DNA of 57,684 nucleotides from an uncultured Geobacteraceae bacterium (GCA_903939115.1 CAJAFV010000004.1:1-57684), one strand, 5' to 3'; positions 27,695-38,209 are shown, counted from the stretch's first letter. Numbers and translations: made by a program. Notes: a model not told the origin generated them from the sequence alone.

Positions 27695-27928
27695 TCATTT
27701 TTGACAGGCAAACATCTCTGTCGTACTATTATTCCGAAGCTCGCAGGCCAAGGCCCGTGACTTACTGTTTAGGTTAGTCTCGACGACGCCTTGTGCTGCA
27801 GCAGTTTCGTATCCGGCCAGGTTGGCTACGCAGCCGAATGTTATGAAGAACAGCGTGATCAGGCACTGCGCGTTATTGATTTCGAGGGTCAAGCCTTTGA
27901 AACCGTGAAGTTCTATGAAAAAAATCAT
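27695..27928 (-). CDS. Small hypothetical protein with one hydrophobic segment
   Basis: A protein of 77 residues. The ATG at 27928 is preceded by GGGAGGA at ideal spacing, the main reason to believe in it. Residues 24-38 (AQCLITLFFITFGCVAN) are hydrophobic and end in a lipobox-like ITFGC, so it could be a small lipoprotein or a membrane peptide. The rest is alanine- and asparagine-rich. I do not recognise it. Confidence 0.4.
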   Translation of the reverse strand: MIFFIELHGFKGLTLEINNAQCLITLFFITFGCVANLAGYETAAAQGVVETNLNSKSRALACELRNNSTTEMFACQK

Positions 27929-28336
27929 GTTATCCTCCCTTTCAAACTTCATTCATACTGATTGATACATTACAAATGGAGTGCCAATGCGCAAATGATG
28001 CATTGTTGATGTATTTCAGTGTGTTGTGCCGTTTATTGGTGAGAGTTGCTATTCAGGGAAAAAGCGATATTAGTTGACGGATTATGGCTATTTCATGCTA
28101 ACAAGCTAAAACTGTTGATACATTGTGCATGCAATATCTGTTGCTACTGCAACTATTGTCTGTTTTAGATGAGTGATGAGTGATGAGTGATGGCAGAGGC
28201 GGGTGCAAAACCGTGGGACTGTGTGCGAGGGTGCAGAATATTGTGGCAGGACTTCGTTCTGTATACTGCCCAGTTTAAATTAATGTTAGAATAAGTTTGC
28301 AATCCGTGTTGGTGATACTGTACATAAGGCACCGTC
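27929..28336. other. Intergenic region before the L,D-transpeptidase gene
   Basis: About 400 AT-rich bases without a gene. It contains a short direct repeat of the heptamer GAGTGAT, three copies near 28169-28191. No clear operator or hairpin is seen. The last 60 bases should hold the promoter of the next gene, though no consensus box stands out. Confidence 0.5.
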
Positions 28337-29554
28337 ATGAAACTTTATAAAAAGCTGTCTGCTCAATTTGTTCTCCGGGTTCTTTCCCTCTTTAGCGCAC
28401 TCCTTCTCTGCACCCCCGCAGCGTATGCCGACGTCAGGGAGGACGCTGAATCTGCTGTGTCACGTCTGCATCACAGCGAGGTCTCCCAAAAGTTTTCGGA
28501 CGATATGAGAAGCCTGGATCTCGTCTTTGAGGTTGCCAACCGTTATTTTGCCAATAACAGTTTTGAAACTGCCGATAAGTTTTATCTGCTGGCACTCCAG
28601 AAATCGCAGATTATTGAGTCCATGCTCAGCGAACTGGAAATCGTGCCGTTGACTGAAATAGCCGATGTACCGCCCCCCCCCGATCCGGCCACGCCGGTTA
28701 TGCCCACCAATGTAGAAATCTCAGACGAACCTGGTTCCGATAAGATTATTGGCACGAAAGGAGTGTATACGGTAGTCAAAGCTGATACGATTCGGCTTGT
28801 TGCCGCGAAGCTTGGGGTTACTCAGCAGCATCTCCGCAGCATAAATGCGCTGGATGCAAAGGCGAGCCTCAAAGTCGGACAGAAGCTTGCCTTCAATAAT
28901 CGCAAGATTATTCCGCAGCAGCTTAAGAATGGCATCCTCATCAATATTCCCGACCGTACGCTTTATTATTTCCAGCGCGGGGTTCTTGTGACGGCGCTTC
29001 CCGTGGCACTTGGTTCCGTGATAAAAAATGAAAAGTACATATGGCAGACACCGGTCGGAAAATTCAAAATCACCGGTAAAGTAAAAGACCCGACCTGGAC
29101 AGTTCCTTCATCCATTCAGACGGAAATGGAAGAAAAGGGGAGGGAAATTATTACCTCTGTTCCCCCCGGGCCAGAGAACCCTCTTGGTAAATATGCTATC
29201 AAAACCTCAATTCCAGGTATTTTGATTCATAGCACAACCAAACCGTCGTCAATTTACAGTTTTTCCAGTCATGGCTGTATCAGGCTTTCACCGGACCAGA
29301 TGGAGGGGTTTTACCCGCAGGTAAAGGTGAACACCAGAGGGGAGATTGTGTATAAGCCAGTCAAGCTGGCAGTGACTGATAACGGGCGGGTTTATTTAGA
29401 GGTCCATAATGATATTTATAAAAAGAGTGCCGGCCTCGTCGAAGAAGCTCGCCATTTGGTCGAGAAACAGAAGCTTTCGGCGCTGGTGGACTGGGAAAAA
29501 TTCAAATCGGTCGTGCAGCAGAAGCGGGGCATTGCCGAGGATATTTCGTTGTAA
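28337..29554 (+). CDS. L,D-transpeptidase (YkuD) with LysM domain
   Basis: A protein of 405 residues. The signal peptide (to about residue 31, LLLCTPAAYA) sends it to the periplasm. A helical region with a tetratricopeptide-like look comes next, then a proline-rich linker (PPPPDPATPVMPT), a LysM peptidoglycan-binding domain (GVYTVVKADTIRLVAAKLGV, about 142-187), and the YkuD catalytic domain with SHGCIRLSPDQM, where Cys is the nucleophile, and an upstream LIHSTT histidine. It should make 3-3 crosslinks in peptidoglycan or attach proteins to it. It converges on PBP1A across a REP-like repeat. Confidence 0.88.
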   Translation: MKLYKKLSAQFVLRVLSLFSALLLCTPAAYADVREDAESAVSRLHHSEVSQKFSDDMRSLDLVFEVANRYFANNSFETADKFYLLALQKSQIIESMLSELEIVPLTEIADVPPPPDPATPVMPTNVEISDEPGSDKIIGTKGVYTVVKADTIRLVAAKLGVTQQHLRSINALDAKASLKVGQKLAFNNRKIIPQQLKNGILINIPDRTLYYFQRGVLVTALPVALGSVIKNEKYIWQTPVGKFKITGKVKDPTWTVPSSIQTEMEEKGREIITSVPPGPENPLGKYAIKTSIPGILIHSTTKPSSIYSFSSHGCIRLSPDQMEGFYPQVKVNTRGEIVYKPVKLAVTDNGRVYLEVHNDIYKKSAGLVEEARHLVEKQKLSALVDWEKFKSVVQQKRGIAEDISL

Positions 29555-29607
29555 ATTTCTATACGGTTCACTTAAGGATTAACTGACGGCGCAAACCGAA
29601 GCAATTT

Positions 29608-29667
29608 CCCTTATCCGGCCTACGGCCACCTTCTCCTTTAGGCCCCGTGGGTCCTTATGGAGAAGGG
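29608..29667. repeat. REP-like palindromic element between convergent genes
   Basis: CCGGCC/GGCC near the left side is followed by CCTTCTCC...GGAGAAGG, which closes a second stem with AGG/CCT and CC/GG pairs inside. It shares CCCT.A.CCGGCC..GGCCACC.TCTCC with the reverse strand of the copy inside uvrA, so they belong to one family. Here it lies between the stops of two convergent genes and may serve as a terminator for both. Confidence 0.75.
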
Positions 29668-29671
29668 CTTC

Positions 29672-31984
29672 TCATTCATACGATGTTGGTTCCGTTCCCT
29701 TGATAAAACATTCCATAACCGCCCCACCGGTTCCCTCTTTTGCAAGCTTGCCGGTGCGTGGATTTATCAGAACAAATGAAATGTTTTCCGGTGCCGTAAA
29801 ATCCTCGGCAGGCAGAGATAAAATCGCTTTCTGCATGAAGTCACCCCAGATCGGCGCTGCCGCCTGTCCACCACTCCCGCCGGCCCCCAACGAACGCTCC
29901 TGATCGTACCCGACCCATACTCCTGTCACTAATTGCGGAATATAACCGACAAACCAGGCATCTTTTGCGCCGTTGGTTGTGCCGGTCTTTCCTGCTACCG
30001 GTCTGCCGATGATGGATGCACGATGGCCGGTACCGCTCGAGACAACGCTCTGCATGAGGTTTGTTATGACGTAGGCGGTCTCCGGAGAAATTACCGGGAC
30101 CGGCACAGGAGGCGGCGTTGTCTCAAGGGTCGTTCCATCAGTATCGGTTATTCTCGTAATGAAATATTGCGGTGTCAATACCCCGTTGTTTGCAAAAACA
30201 GCGTACGCAGATGTCAACTCAAAGGGGGAGACGGAGGCTGCTCCGAGCGCCAGAGCCAGGTTAGCCGGTATTTGCGATGTGAACCCGAGTTTTTTCGCAT
30301 ATTCAGCGGTGTACGGAGCGCCTATCTGTTCCATTATCTTCACGCTGACAATATTAATGGAATAGGTCAGTGCCTCGCGCATGGTCACAGGGCCGCGGAA
30401 TTCGTGGTCATAGTTTTGAGGTTTCCAGGTACCGCCGCTTCCATCCGGGTATTCGACCGGTGCATCCTCGATGATCGTTGCCGGAGTCAAACCTTTGTCA
30501 AGTGCAGCTGCATAGATTATCGGCTTGAAAGCTGAACCGGCGTTGCGTTTTGCCTGAATGGCGCGGTTGAACTGACTCTTTTTAAAGTCGTACCCTCCGA
30601 CCATAGCCTTTATGCCGCCGCTGCGAGGGTCAATGGATACCAGAGCCGCCTGTACTTCCGGGGTCTGATCAAGGGCAAACTGGGCGCCTCCCTTGTCAAT
30701 TTCGGGAGCAACCACCGAAACCTCGATAACAGAGCCGAGTGTCAGTCCCTTGTTACCTTTCTCCGGTTTGCCGTAACGGTTGGTCATGCCGACTTTTCCT
30801 GCCCAGGACATGTTTTTGCGGGAGAGAATGCCGTTGCGCTCACCTACTCTCACGACTGCATCACCCCTCCCGGGGTCAAATCCGACTACGACACCTTGAT
30901 AGGTCTCACCACTTTTCAGTGTGACCGAGTCAATAGCGTCCTCGATCTTGCTGCAGAAACTCTCTACCTCTGTCTCATCCAGATATTTTGTCGGCCCGCG
31001 GAAACCCTGGCGTTTATCTACCTCTTTAAGCCCCTTGCGGAGAGATTCATAGGCTGCCCGCTGCATGGCGGCATTCATAGTGGTGTAAATTTTCAGGCCG
31101 CCTTTGTAGAGCAAGTCTTCTCCGTATTTCTGTTCCAATTGGATCCGCAGGTGCTCAAGGAAATAAGCGGACTGCTCATTATTAACTTTTTTCATCGGTT
31201 GCAGAATAATGGGGGTGCTTTTGGCATGTTCGGCCTCAGCCGGAGTTATGTACCCCTCCTTGGTCATCCGCTCAAGGACATATCCCTGGCGGTCTCGGGC
31301 TTTATCAAGATGCTTGATCGGAGAATAGGAGTTAGGGGCCTTCGGCAGACCGGCAAGCATGGAGATTTCCGCCAGGTTGAGTTGCTCAACATTCTTGCCG
31401 AAATAGGTTTCTGCCGCCGCCTGGACACCATACGAGCCGCTTCCGAGATATATCTGGTTCAGGTACAGATAGAGAATTTCGTCTTTAGAGAGTCGCTCTT
31501 CCATCCTTTTAGCAAGGATTGCCTCTTTGATTTTACGGGAAAACTTTTTTTCCGGTGACAGCAGCATTGATTTTGCTACCTGCTGGGTGATCGTAGAAGC
31601 GCCCTCTTTTTTACTCAGGGTTATTATGTTTTTAAAGGCAGCCCGAACAATGCCGAGATAATCTATCCCTTTATGGGAATAAAAATTGGCATCTTCAGCC
31701 GAAACAAACGCCTGAATCAATTTGCGCGGCATCTTGTTGACCGGCACTATGATGCGGCGTTCCAGATAAAACTCGCCGACCAGGGTGCCGTCATCGCCAA
31801 AAACCTGCGAGACAATAGGCGGCTTATAATCCGTAAGGCGATCAACCCGGGGGAGTTTTGCCATCAGATAAAACACGTAACCGGATATGCCCAGGAGTGC
31901 TACAACCGTAAGGGTTGCAGTAAACAGGAGCACTGTTGACCAAATGCCGTTGGTTGTTGTGCGAGAGGGCATCTTTCTTTCCAT
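29672..31984 (-). CDS. Penicillin-binding protein 1A family (bifunctional transglycosylase/transpeptidase)
   Basis: A protein of 770 residues that polymerises glycan strands and crosslinks peptides outside the inner membrane. One N-terminal membrane anchor (about 15-37) is followed by the GT51 domain with EDANFYSHKGID, GASTITQQ, RKIKEAILA and NQIYLGSGSYGVQAAA. The transpeptidase has SAFK (active serine in GSAFKPII), SIN (TYSINIV) and KTGTTNGAKDAWFVGY. The ATG at 31984 has AGGAAGG upstream; the longer reading has none. Both catalytic sites look intact. Confidence 0.93.
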   Translation of the reverse strand: MERKMPSRTTTNGIWSTVLLFTATLTVVALLGISGYVFYLMAKLPRVDRLTDYKPPIVSQVFGDDGTLVGEFYLERRIIVPVNKMPRKLIQAFVSAEDANFYSHKGIDYLGIVRAAFKNIITLSKKEGASTITQQVAKSMLLSPEKKFSRKIKEAILAKRMEERLSKDEILYLYLNQIYLGSGSYGVQAAAETYFGKNVEQLNLAEISMLAGLPKAPNSYSPIKHLDKARDRQGYVLERMTKEGYITPAEAEHAKSTPIILQPMKKVNNEQSAYFLEHLRIQLEQKYGEDLLYKGGLKIYTTMNAAMQRAAYESLRKGLKEVDKRQGFRGPTKYLDETEVESFCSKIEDAIDSVTLKSGETYQGVVVGFDPGRGDAVVRVGERNGILSRKNMSWAGKVGMTNRYGKPEKGNKGLTLGSVIEVSVVAPEIDKGGAQFALDQTPEVQAALVSIDPRSGGIKAMVGGYDFKKSQFNRAIQAKRNAGSAFKPIIYAAALDKGLTPATIIEDAPVEYPDGSGGTWKPQNYDHEFRGPVTMREALTYSINIVSVKIMEQIGAPYTAEYAKKLGFTSQIPANLALALGAASVSPFELTSAYAVFANNGVLTPQYFITRITDTDGTTLETTPPPVPVPVISPETAYVITNLMQSVVSSGTGHRASIIGRPVAGKTGTTNGAKDAWFVGYIPQLVTGVWVGYDQERSLGAGGSGGQAAAPIWGDFMQKAILSLPAEDFTAPENISFVLINPRTGKLAKEGTGGAVMECFIKGTEPTSYE

Positions 31985-32209
31985 GTACAAACCTTCCTGA
32001 AATTCTGATTGAGAGTGCAGCCGTCTGCGCTTTTGATTGCTGCAAAATAGCATATCATGGCAGGAATTCAAACATATTCAGGTGCGGGAATACGTGGAGT
32101 AACCAGGCACTATTGACTTCGGCAGTAAAAAAATGTGCTGTTTATTCCCGAATTATGGTACTACGTTCATCTGTCATGATTTTTAATTTCCATTCTTAAG
32201 GAGATGTAT

Positions 32210-34039
32210 ATGTGCGGCATTGTTGGATACATTGGTGAACAGCAGGCAACCGCGATTATTCTGGAAGGACTCAAAAAGCTTGAGTATCGAGGCTACGATT
32301 CAGCCGGAATAGCAACGCTGTCAAATAACGAGTCAGCAACCCGTAGAAGTCAGGGGAAGCTGGTTAATCTGGAAAATATCCTCAGGGATGAGCCGTTATC
32401 CGGGACTATCGGTATCGGCCATACCCGCTGGGCAACGCATGGCAGGCCTTCGGAAATCAATGCCCACCCGCACAAAGCCGGCCCGATTATTGTCGTGCAT
32501 AACGGGATCATAGAAAATTATCTGCAGCTGAAAGAGCTTTTGAAGAAGAGTGGTCATGTCTTTAAGAGTGAAACTGACACCGAAGTTATCGCCCACCTTA
32601 TTGAAGAAGCATTAAAGGTGGAGCCCGTTTTTGAAAAGGCGGTCAGGACGTCGCTCGCTCAGTTGCGAGGGGCATATGCAGTGTGTCTCCTCAATGAGAA
32701 GGATCCTGGCTGTTTAATAGCAGCCAAGCTCGGCTCCCCGATGGTAGTCGGGCTTGGGCAGGAGGAGTTTTTCGTCGCATCCGATATTCCGCCCATTTTG
32801 GCCTATACCCGTGAGATGGTGTTCATGGAGGATGGTGAAATGGTGGTTTTCCGCGATGGGGCGGCTCTGTTTTCGACCATTGCCGGTGCCGTTCTGGACA
32901 AAAAGGCGCGTCATATCGACTGGTCACCCATGATGGCCGAAAAAGGGGGCTACCGGCATTTCATGCTGAAGGAAATTCATGAGCAGCCGCGTGCGGTACG
33001 CGACACCATCGCCGGTCGGTTGCTGGAGGCAGAGGGTGACGTCTACCTTGAAGACCTGCAGTTCAGCGATCGCCAACTGGCCGCAGTAAAGCGAATAGTC
33101 ATCATTGCCTGTGGTACCTCCTGGCATGCTGCTCTGGTTGGCAAGTTCTATATAGAGGGACTCTGCCGTATTCCGGTTGAGGTCGACATAGCGTCAGAAT
33201 TCCGCTATCGCAACCCTGTTGTCGATGATAGCACATTGGCGATTGTCATCTCGCAATCGGGGGAAACGGCGGATACTCTCGCGGCCCTGCGCGAAGCAAA
33301 ATCGCGCGGTGCCATGAACATTGCCATTTGCAACGTGGTTGATTCTTCCATTGCCCGGGAGTCCTCAGGGGTAATTTATACCCATGCCGGTCCGGAGATC
33401 GGCGTCGCTTCAACAAAAGCTTTTGTTACCCAGTTGACCGCCCTGTATCTATTTACGATCCGATTGGGGCGCGCTAACTGCTCGATTGATATTGCCCGTG
33501 GTCAGCGCATGATCGCAGCGCTTAAAAAAGTGCCGGGATTGCTGGAAGAGGCGCTGAAGCTGAACGAATATACTGAAAAAGTGGCAAAAAAATATATGAA
33601 CGCTCGCGATTTTCTCTATCTCGGCCGTGGGAAAAATTTTCCGATCGCCCTCGAAGGTGCGCTCAAGCTTAAGGAAATTTCCTACATCCATGCGGAAGGA
33701 TACCCTGCGGGAGAAATGAAACATGGCCCGATTGCCCTGATTGATGAGGATGTGCCGGTCGTTGTTTTGGTGCCAAAAGGGAGTACGTACGAAAAAACAG
33801 TTTCCAATATGGAGGAGGTAATCGCCCGGAGCGGTCGGGTCATTGCCATCTGTTCTGCCGGTGACGAAGAGATTCATGGTCGGGTGGAGACCGCAATCGA
33901 AATACCTCATCTTGATGAAGATCTCGATCCGTTGCTGCTCTCTGTGCCGTTGCAGCTTCTTGCCTATCACATTGCCGTATTAAAAGGAACTGACGTTGAT
34001 CAGCCGAGGAATCTCGCCAAAAGTGTCACGGTGGAATAG
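32210..34039 (+). CDS. glmS: Glutamine-fructose-6-phosphate aminotransferase (isomerizing)
   Basis: A protein of 609 residues making glucosamine-6-phosphate for wall and lipopolysaccharide synthesis. Cys2 (MCGIVGYIG) is the glutaminase nucleophile; the SIS domains carry [27 protein letters not shown] and STKAFVTQL. It ends in the universal [13 protein letters not shown]. That 3' coding end is the sequence bound by TnsD in Tn7, and a Tn7-like element is inserted 24 bases after the stop. AAGGAG sets the start at ATG 32210. No ribozyme or other leader is seen. Confidence 0.97.
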   Translation: MCGIVGYIGEQQATAIILEGLKKLEYRGYDSAGIATLSNNESATRRSQGKLVNLENILRDEPLSGTIGIGHTRWATHGRPSEINAHPHKAGPIIVVHNGIIENYLQLKELLKKSGHVFKSETDTEVIAHLIEEALKVEPVFEKAVRTSLAQLRGAYAVCLLNEKDPGCLIAAKLGSPMVVGLGQEEFFVASDIPPILAYTREMVFMEDGEMVVFRDGAALFSTIAGAVLDKKARHIDWSPMMAEKGGYRHFMLKEIHEQPRAVRDTIAGRLLEAEGDVYLEDLQFSDRQLAAVKRIVIIACGTSWHAALVGKFYIEGLCRIPVEVDIASEFRYRNPVVDDSTLAIVISQSGETADTLAALREAKSRGAMNIAICNVVDSSIARESSGVIYTHAGPEIGVASTKAFVTQLTALYLFTIRLGRANCSIDIARGQRMIAALKKVPGLLEEALKLNEYTEKVAKKYMNARDFLYLGRGKNFPIALEGALKLKEISYIHAEGYPAGEMKHGPIALIDEDVPVVVLVPKGSTYEKTVSNMEEVIARSGRVIAICSAGDEEIHGRVETAIEIPHLDEDLDPLLLSVPLQLLAYHIAVLKGTDVDQPRNLAKSVTVE

Positions 34040-34058
34040 ATAATTGACTTCTAACCTA

Positions 34059-34063
34059 TAAAT
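34059..34063. repeat. Target-site duplication, glmS side (TAAAT)
   Basis: Five bases identical to 43682-43686, directly abutting the transposon terminus. Five is the duplication length made by Tn7-family transposases. Confidence 0.9.
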
Positions 34064-34203
34064 TGTCCATGAAAAATAAAGTTGGTAACTGACTTTGTCT
34101 TAATATTCAGTAAGATACCAATTTTACAAAGGTATATCAAATTAATAAAGTTGGTAACCAGAAAAGATAATGGATTTAAAAGTGAAAAATAAAGTTGGTA
34201 ACT
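34064..34203. repeat. Transposon left end with three spaced TnsB-type sites
   Basis: The core AATAAAGTTGGTAAC occurs exactly at 34075-34089, 34144-34158 and 34188-34202, all in the same orientation. Three separated sites is the known arrangement of the Tn7 left end. Confidence 0.88.
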
Positions 34204-34483
34204 ATTAAACCTCCAAGCCCATGCTACTATTCTTGCTTTTTCAGCTACAAGTCACCCACTGCGTATTGGTTCTATTCGGTTGTGAATGAGCACCTGAATA
34301 GATCGCATTGTGCTTAGTACCCCTTATGGGTGTACCCAATCATACGACAGTAGCTGTCATTGGCTGCTAAAATATGACCAGTGACAGCAACTATAAGGAA
34401 ACCGTCCAAGGAGGCAGCAAACATGGTGCGGAATTCGACTGATTCAATATGTCTTGGATTTTCAGCATCCATACTCACCCCCC
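34204..34483. other. Internal left-end spacer with one small open frame
   Basis: This lies between the left-end sites and the 3' end of the sensor kinase. It contains a small hairpin around TACCCCTTATGGGTGTA and a plus-strand ATG at 34422 with AAGGAGG at good spacing. That ATG opens a 35-codon frame running antisense into the kinase end. It may be the start of a lost cargo gene. Confidence 0.35.
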
Positions 34484-37400
34484 TTAGGGAACACGATACG
34501 ACTTCAACACTTCCTCTATTTTTTTACTAAGTTGGATCATATTAAACGGTTTTGGAATAAAGTTGACTTTGCCTTCCACAACACCTTTATCAGATATATA
34601 ACTTGCTGAATATCCCGACATGAACAATGATTTTATACCGGGTCGAATCTGCTCAATTTTATCCATCATATCTTTGCCATTCAACTGAGGCATAATAACG
34701 TCGGAAAGAACAATATCTATACGGTTTTCTGCGTCTTCACAAAAACGGATAGCTTCATCAGGGGTTGCCGTTTGCTGGACAGAATATCCCATGATTTCAA
34801 TCATGGTAGCGGTTAACTTGCGGACGGTCTCATCATCCTCTACCAATAATACGGTCCCTGTACCATGAGTTATATCGTTTGTCTTTTCGGCTTCCTTTTC
34901 AACTCGTTCTGCTAGTTGTGGGAAATAAATGTTGAATTGTGTGCCACGGTTCAATTCGCTGTGTACTGTTATAAACCCGCTGTTTTGGGTAACAATGCCA
35001 TAGATGGTGGCAAGCCCAAGACCCGTCCCCTTGCCAACTTCCTTTGTTGTATAGAACGGCTCAAAAATATGCTTGAGTGTTTCCGAATCCATACCATGTC
35101 CATTGTCGCTAACTGTCAATTGAACATAATTTCCCAGAGTGGCGTCAGGATGTTTTTGGCAAAACCCTTCATCAATTTTTATATTGGTCGTAGATATGAT
35201 GAGATCACCACCATCCGGCATGGCATCTCTGGCATTAACAGCAAGGTTCATAACAATCTGATCAAGCTGAACGGGATCCATCAGAACATTCTGAAGGTTT
35301 TCAGCCAAAGCGAATGACAGGGAGATGTCTTCACCAATAAGTCGGGGCAAGGTCCTCTGCATCTCTTTTATAGTGGTATTAAGGCAGATCGGTCTGGGTG
35401 AGATAATCTGCTGGCGGGAAAAAGTCAGTAGTTGTGCGGTAATGTCTCTCGAATGTTGTGCCGCAGTGCAAATTTCACGTAATTTTTCAAGAAGTTCCTG
35501 ATTGTCTGGAAATTCAAGCTTAAGCAGTTCAGCATAACCTAAAATGACGGTAAGCTTGTTGTTGAAGTCATGTGCGACTCCACCCGCCAGCCGTCCGATT
35601 GATTCCATTTTAAGGGATTGGCGGAGTTTTTCTTCTGTCCTGCGTTGTTCGGTAATATCCTTGAATGCACCAAGAATTTTGATCGGAGTACCATTTTCCC
35701 GGATGACTTTGCAGGTGGTGTTAACCAATATTGGTCGCCCTTTGGCAGTAATAAGCTTCATTTCAAGATTGAATTCTTTGTCTTCCTCGATAGCCGCCTT
35801 GACCGCAGCGTTGATGATCGGTAGTGATTCAGGGTCATAGAATGCAATTGCTGTTTCAAGTGTTGGAGTATATTCGGCAGGGGACGTGTCATGTATCCGG
35901 TACGTTTCATCACTCCAGTACAGAGTGTTTGTTATGAGGTCAATCTCCCAACCGCCTACTTTTGCAATATGCTGAGACTCATCCAGCATGGCAGTCAGAC
36001 GCGTGATTTCAATTTCCGACTGTTTTCGCGCCGTAATGTCACTGTTTATTTCAAAAACGGCATTCGGTTCACCCTTGTCGTCTCTGATCAATGTCCATCT
36101 GGAGGTAACGATGATCTGGGAACCGTCTTTTCTGGTGTGTTTTAATTCTCCTTCCCAATAATCCGTGCTATTAAGACAATCCTGTATTTCATTAAATGGA
36201 ACTGGAAATACTGTTTTCAGAAGTGAATGGGTAACCTGCCCCTTTGCCTCTTTATCTGTCCAGCCATAGTTCTTTTCAGCACCGCGATTCCAGTAAGTTA
36301 TTTTGTCTGCCATATCCCGCACAAAGATGCTGTCTTTGGTGAGTTCCAACAGCATTGCCTGTCTGGCAAGATCAGTTTCCGATTTTTTACGTTCTGAGAT
36401 GTCACGGACAACCGCAAGAACTCTGCTTTCTCCGCTGTAATGAGACATGGTCAGTACGACTTCGGTGTAAAAACATTCGCCATTCTTTCTTTTGCTGAGC
36501 CATTCAAACGTCTGGGAGCCTTCGTTTACGGTCTTTTCTATAAGTTGAACCGCCTCATTCATGGAGAATGGTGCTGCACTCAAGCAGAGGTTATTTAAGG
36601 TAAGGCTCTTCAATTCATCTTTGGCATACCCGAACATGTCTTCAACAGCTTTGTTTGTCTTTAGTATTTCCCCTGTTTTGGCGTCATGCACAAAAATCGC
36701 TTCTTTTGTGGCATCAAATATCTCCTGATAATTATTTCTGCTTATTGATAATTCCTGCTCTCGCGAAGCAATTCCTTGAGCCATAGTATCAAATGTCCGA
36801 GCCAAGTCCCCCAAGTCACCACCAACTACTTGGTCTGCCACTTTGATATTAAGGTTCCCTTGTGCGAGTTGTGCCGCTGCATTCTGTAATGCTTCTATTT
36901 TATCAACCACATACTTCTTGCTGAAGAACACTGCAAATCCGAACATAACAAGCATGAAGGACACAAGAATCGTCAGATTTACTTGCATGTTCTTGTAAGC
37001 TTGACTCATTGCCTTTTTATGGTCAATGGCAGCACGCACATACATATACGGAGTTTTTTCATGCGGTAGTGTGAGTTTTTGGTATGATATAACTCTGTAA
37101 GTGCCGATATTCCCAACCGCCTTAAACGTCCCTTCTTCTAGTCCATCCGTCATGCGTTTGAAGAGTTCCGGCTTATCCTGTTTGCCAACTAATTCCGGAT
37201 ATAAGGCGTTATGTAAAATAGTGCCCTTATGGTCGAGCAACAGGACAGTTGCACCATCAAGATATTTTACATCGGCTAACATATTTTTGTAATTTTCAAC
37301 ACTAAGAACTGCAACGGCGACCCCGGTTATTTCCCCTGAATCTGCTTTAATCGGTTGAGCAAATGCAAAGGTTGGCTTGCCGATAAGTTTGCCAATAACA

Positions 37401-37834
37401 GTTTCACTCGATGAGAACTTCCCGCTGGCAATAGCATTTTTGAAATATCTTCTTTCTGAATACGATATAGTATTTTTTGCGGGAAGTGCTGAAGCCATGA
37501 GCTTCCCCGTTTTGTCCAACATCAGAAAGTTGGAATAAACAGGCTGTTGTTTGATAATGTCTGAAAAAAGATTGTTAACGGCAGGAACATTATGCTGTTG
37601 AACTATACCGAGTTTGGTAATTGTGGAGAGAAGCAACTCCGTACTAGCGGTAAATGAAGATAATTCCTTGCTTGCCTGCCTGGCAAGCTGCGACATATTT
37701 TTTTTTGTTTCAATTTCATCCTGATCCAGTTGCTTCAGAGAGGTAAAAATGATAATTCCCAGTGGTACCATCATCATGGTAGCGACTAAAATTAAAAGAT
37801 GGGTGCGGATTTTTAGTTTGAGCAAGCTTTTCAT
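34484..37834 (-). CDS. Hybrid sensor histidine kinase with extracytoplasmic sensor and three PAS domains (transposon cargo)
   Basis: A protein of 1116 residues. The layout is a transmembrane helix (about 13-32), a periplasmic Cache-type sensor domain (to about 280), a second helix (about 283-305), HAMP, then three PAS domains (NYQEIFDATKEAIFVHD; ELTKDSIFVRD; KVGGWEIDLITNTLYW). They are followed by HisKA with GGVAHDFNN, HATPase (NLAVNARDAMPDGG, FYTTKEVGKGTGLGLAT), and a C-terminal receiver with LSDVIMP as the phosphoacceptor. It should sense a small molecule outside the cell; no dedicated output partner is inside the element. It is the largest gene of the transposon and probably its selected cargo. 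Confidence 0.9.
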   Translation of the reverse strand: MKSLLKLKIRTHLLILVATMMMVPLGIIIFTSLKQLDQDEIETKKNMSQLARQASKELSSFTASTELLLSTITKLGIVQQHNVPAVNNLFSDIIKQQPVYSNFLMLDKTGKLMASALPAKNTISYSERRYFKNAIASGKFSSSETVIGKLIGKPTFAFAQPIKADSGEITGVAVAVLSVENYKNMLADVKYLDGATVLLLDHKGTILHNALYPELVGKQDKPELFKRMTDGLEEGTFKAVGNIGTYRVISYQKLTLPHEKTPYMYVRAAIDHKKAMSQAYKNMQVNLTILVSFMLVMFGFAVFFSKKYVVDKIEALQNAAAQLAQGNLNIKVADQVVGGDLGDLARTFDTMAQGIASREQELSISRNNYQEIFDATKEAIFVHDAKTGEILKTNKAVEDMFGYAKDELKSLTLNNLCLSAAPFSMNEAVQLIEKTVNEGSQTFEWLSKRKNGECFYTEVVLTMSHYSGESRVLAVVRDISERKKSETDLARQAMLLELTKDSIFVRDMADKITYWNRGAEKNYGWTDKEAKGQVTHSLLKTVFPVPFNEIQDCLNSTDYWEGELKHTRKDGSQIIVTSRWTLIRDDKGEPNAVFEINSDITARKQSEIEITRLTAMLDESQHIAKVGGWEIDLITNTLYWSDETYRIHDTSPAEYTPTLETAIAFYDPESLPIINAAVKAAIEEDKEFNLEMKLITAKGRPILVNTTCKVIRENGTPIKILGAFKDITEQRRTEEKLRQSLKMESIGRLAGGVAHDFNNKLTVILGYAELLKLEFPDNQELLEKLREICTAAQHSRDITAQLLTFSRQQIISPRPICLNTTIKEMQRTLPRLIGEDISLSFALAENLQNVLMDPVQLDQIVMNLAVNARDAMPDGGDLIISTTNIKIDEGFCQKHPDATLGNYVQLTVSDNGHGMDSETLKHIFEPFYTTKEVGKGTGLGLATIYGIVTQNSGFITVHSELNRGTQFNIYFPQLAERVEKEAEKTNDITHGTGTVLLVEDDETVRKLTATMIEIMGYSVQQTATPDEAIRFCEDAENRIDIVLSDVIMPQLNGKDMMDKIEQIRPGIKSLFMSGYSASYISDKGVVEGKVNFIPKPFNMIQLSKKIEEVLKSYRVP

Positions 37835-38209
37835 ATGGTTCCAATCGTAATTTAATCGGCATCTTAATCAGCGGGCACTTTAACAGACATAATTGTGATT
37901 TGGAAGTAGTCTAAACGGAGAATTGATCAATTATTACATGGGGAATGCGGGACCATGCAGTTGAGAAATTGGTAATGCTTATTGACGTGGTTGGATTGGA
38001 ACAAAAATGTGGTAACGGGATAAAGACCCTGAACAGTTGATGGATTGGCTTACTGGTCAGCATAAACCTTTTCGGAAAAGCCTGACTAAGATAGATGCAT
38101 TTTTAAAATGTCATCTATTAACAAGGTTTGAAGATTAGGTTCAGCATTGGCAATCGAACCATATTTTTCTATCCAGGAGTCCAATGATATGTCACCAAGT
38201 TTTTGATAA
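37835..38209. other. Promoter region of the sensor kinase and a coding remnant
   Basis: A perfect palindrome AATTGATCAATT lies at 37921-37932, some 90 bases before the kinase start. At 38016-38138 a plus-strand frame without a start, beginning after a stop codon, reads DPEQLMDWLTGQHKPF and ends at TAG. It has the look of the C-terminus of a lost gene, which I cannot name. AGGAG at 38175 precedes an ATG at 38184 that stops after nine codons. Confidence 0.35.

Noticed and set aside
28169..28191. Heptamer repeat GAGTGAT x3
   Set aside because: Too short and isolated to be more than simple slippage; no associated feature.
32210..32260. Possible glmS ribozyme/riboswitch upstream of glmS
   Set aside because: The leader is short, with a plain AAGGAG site, and I see no glmS-ribozyme core; such ribozymes are mainly known from Firmicutes.
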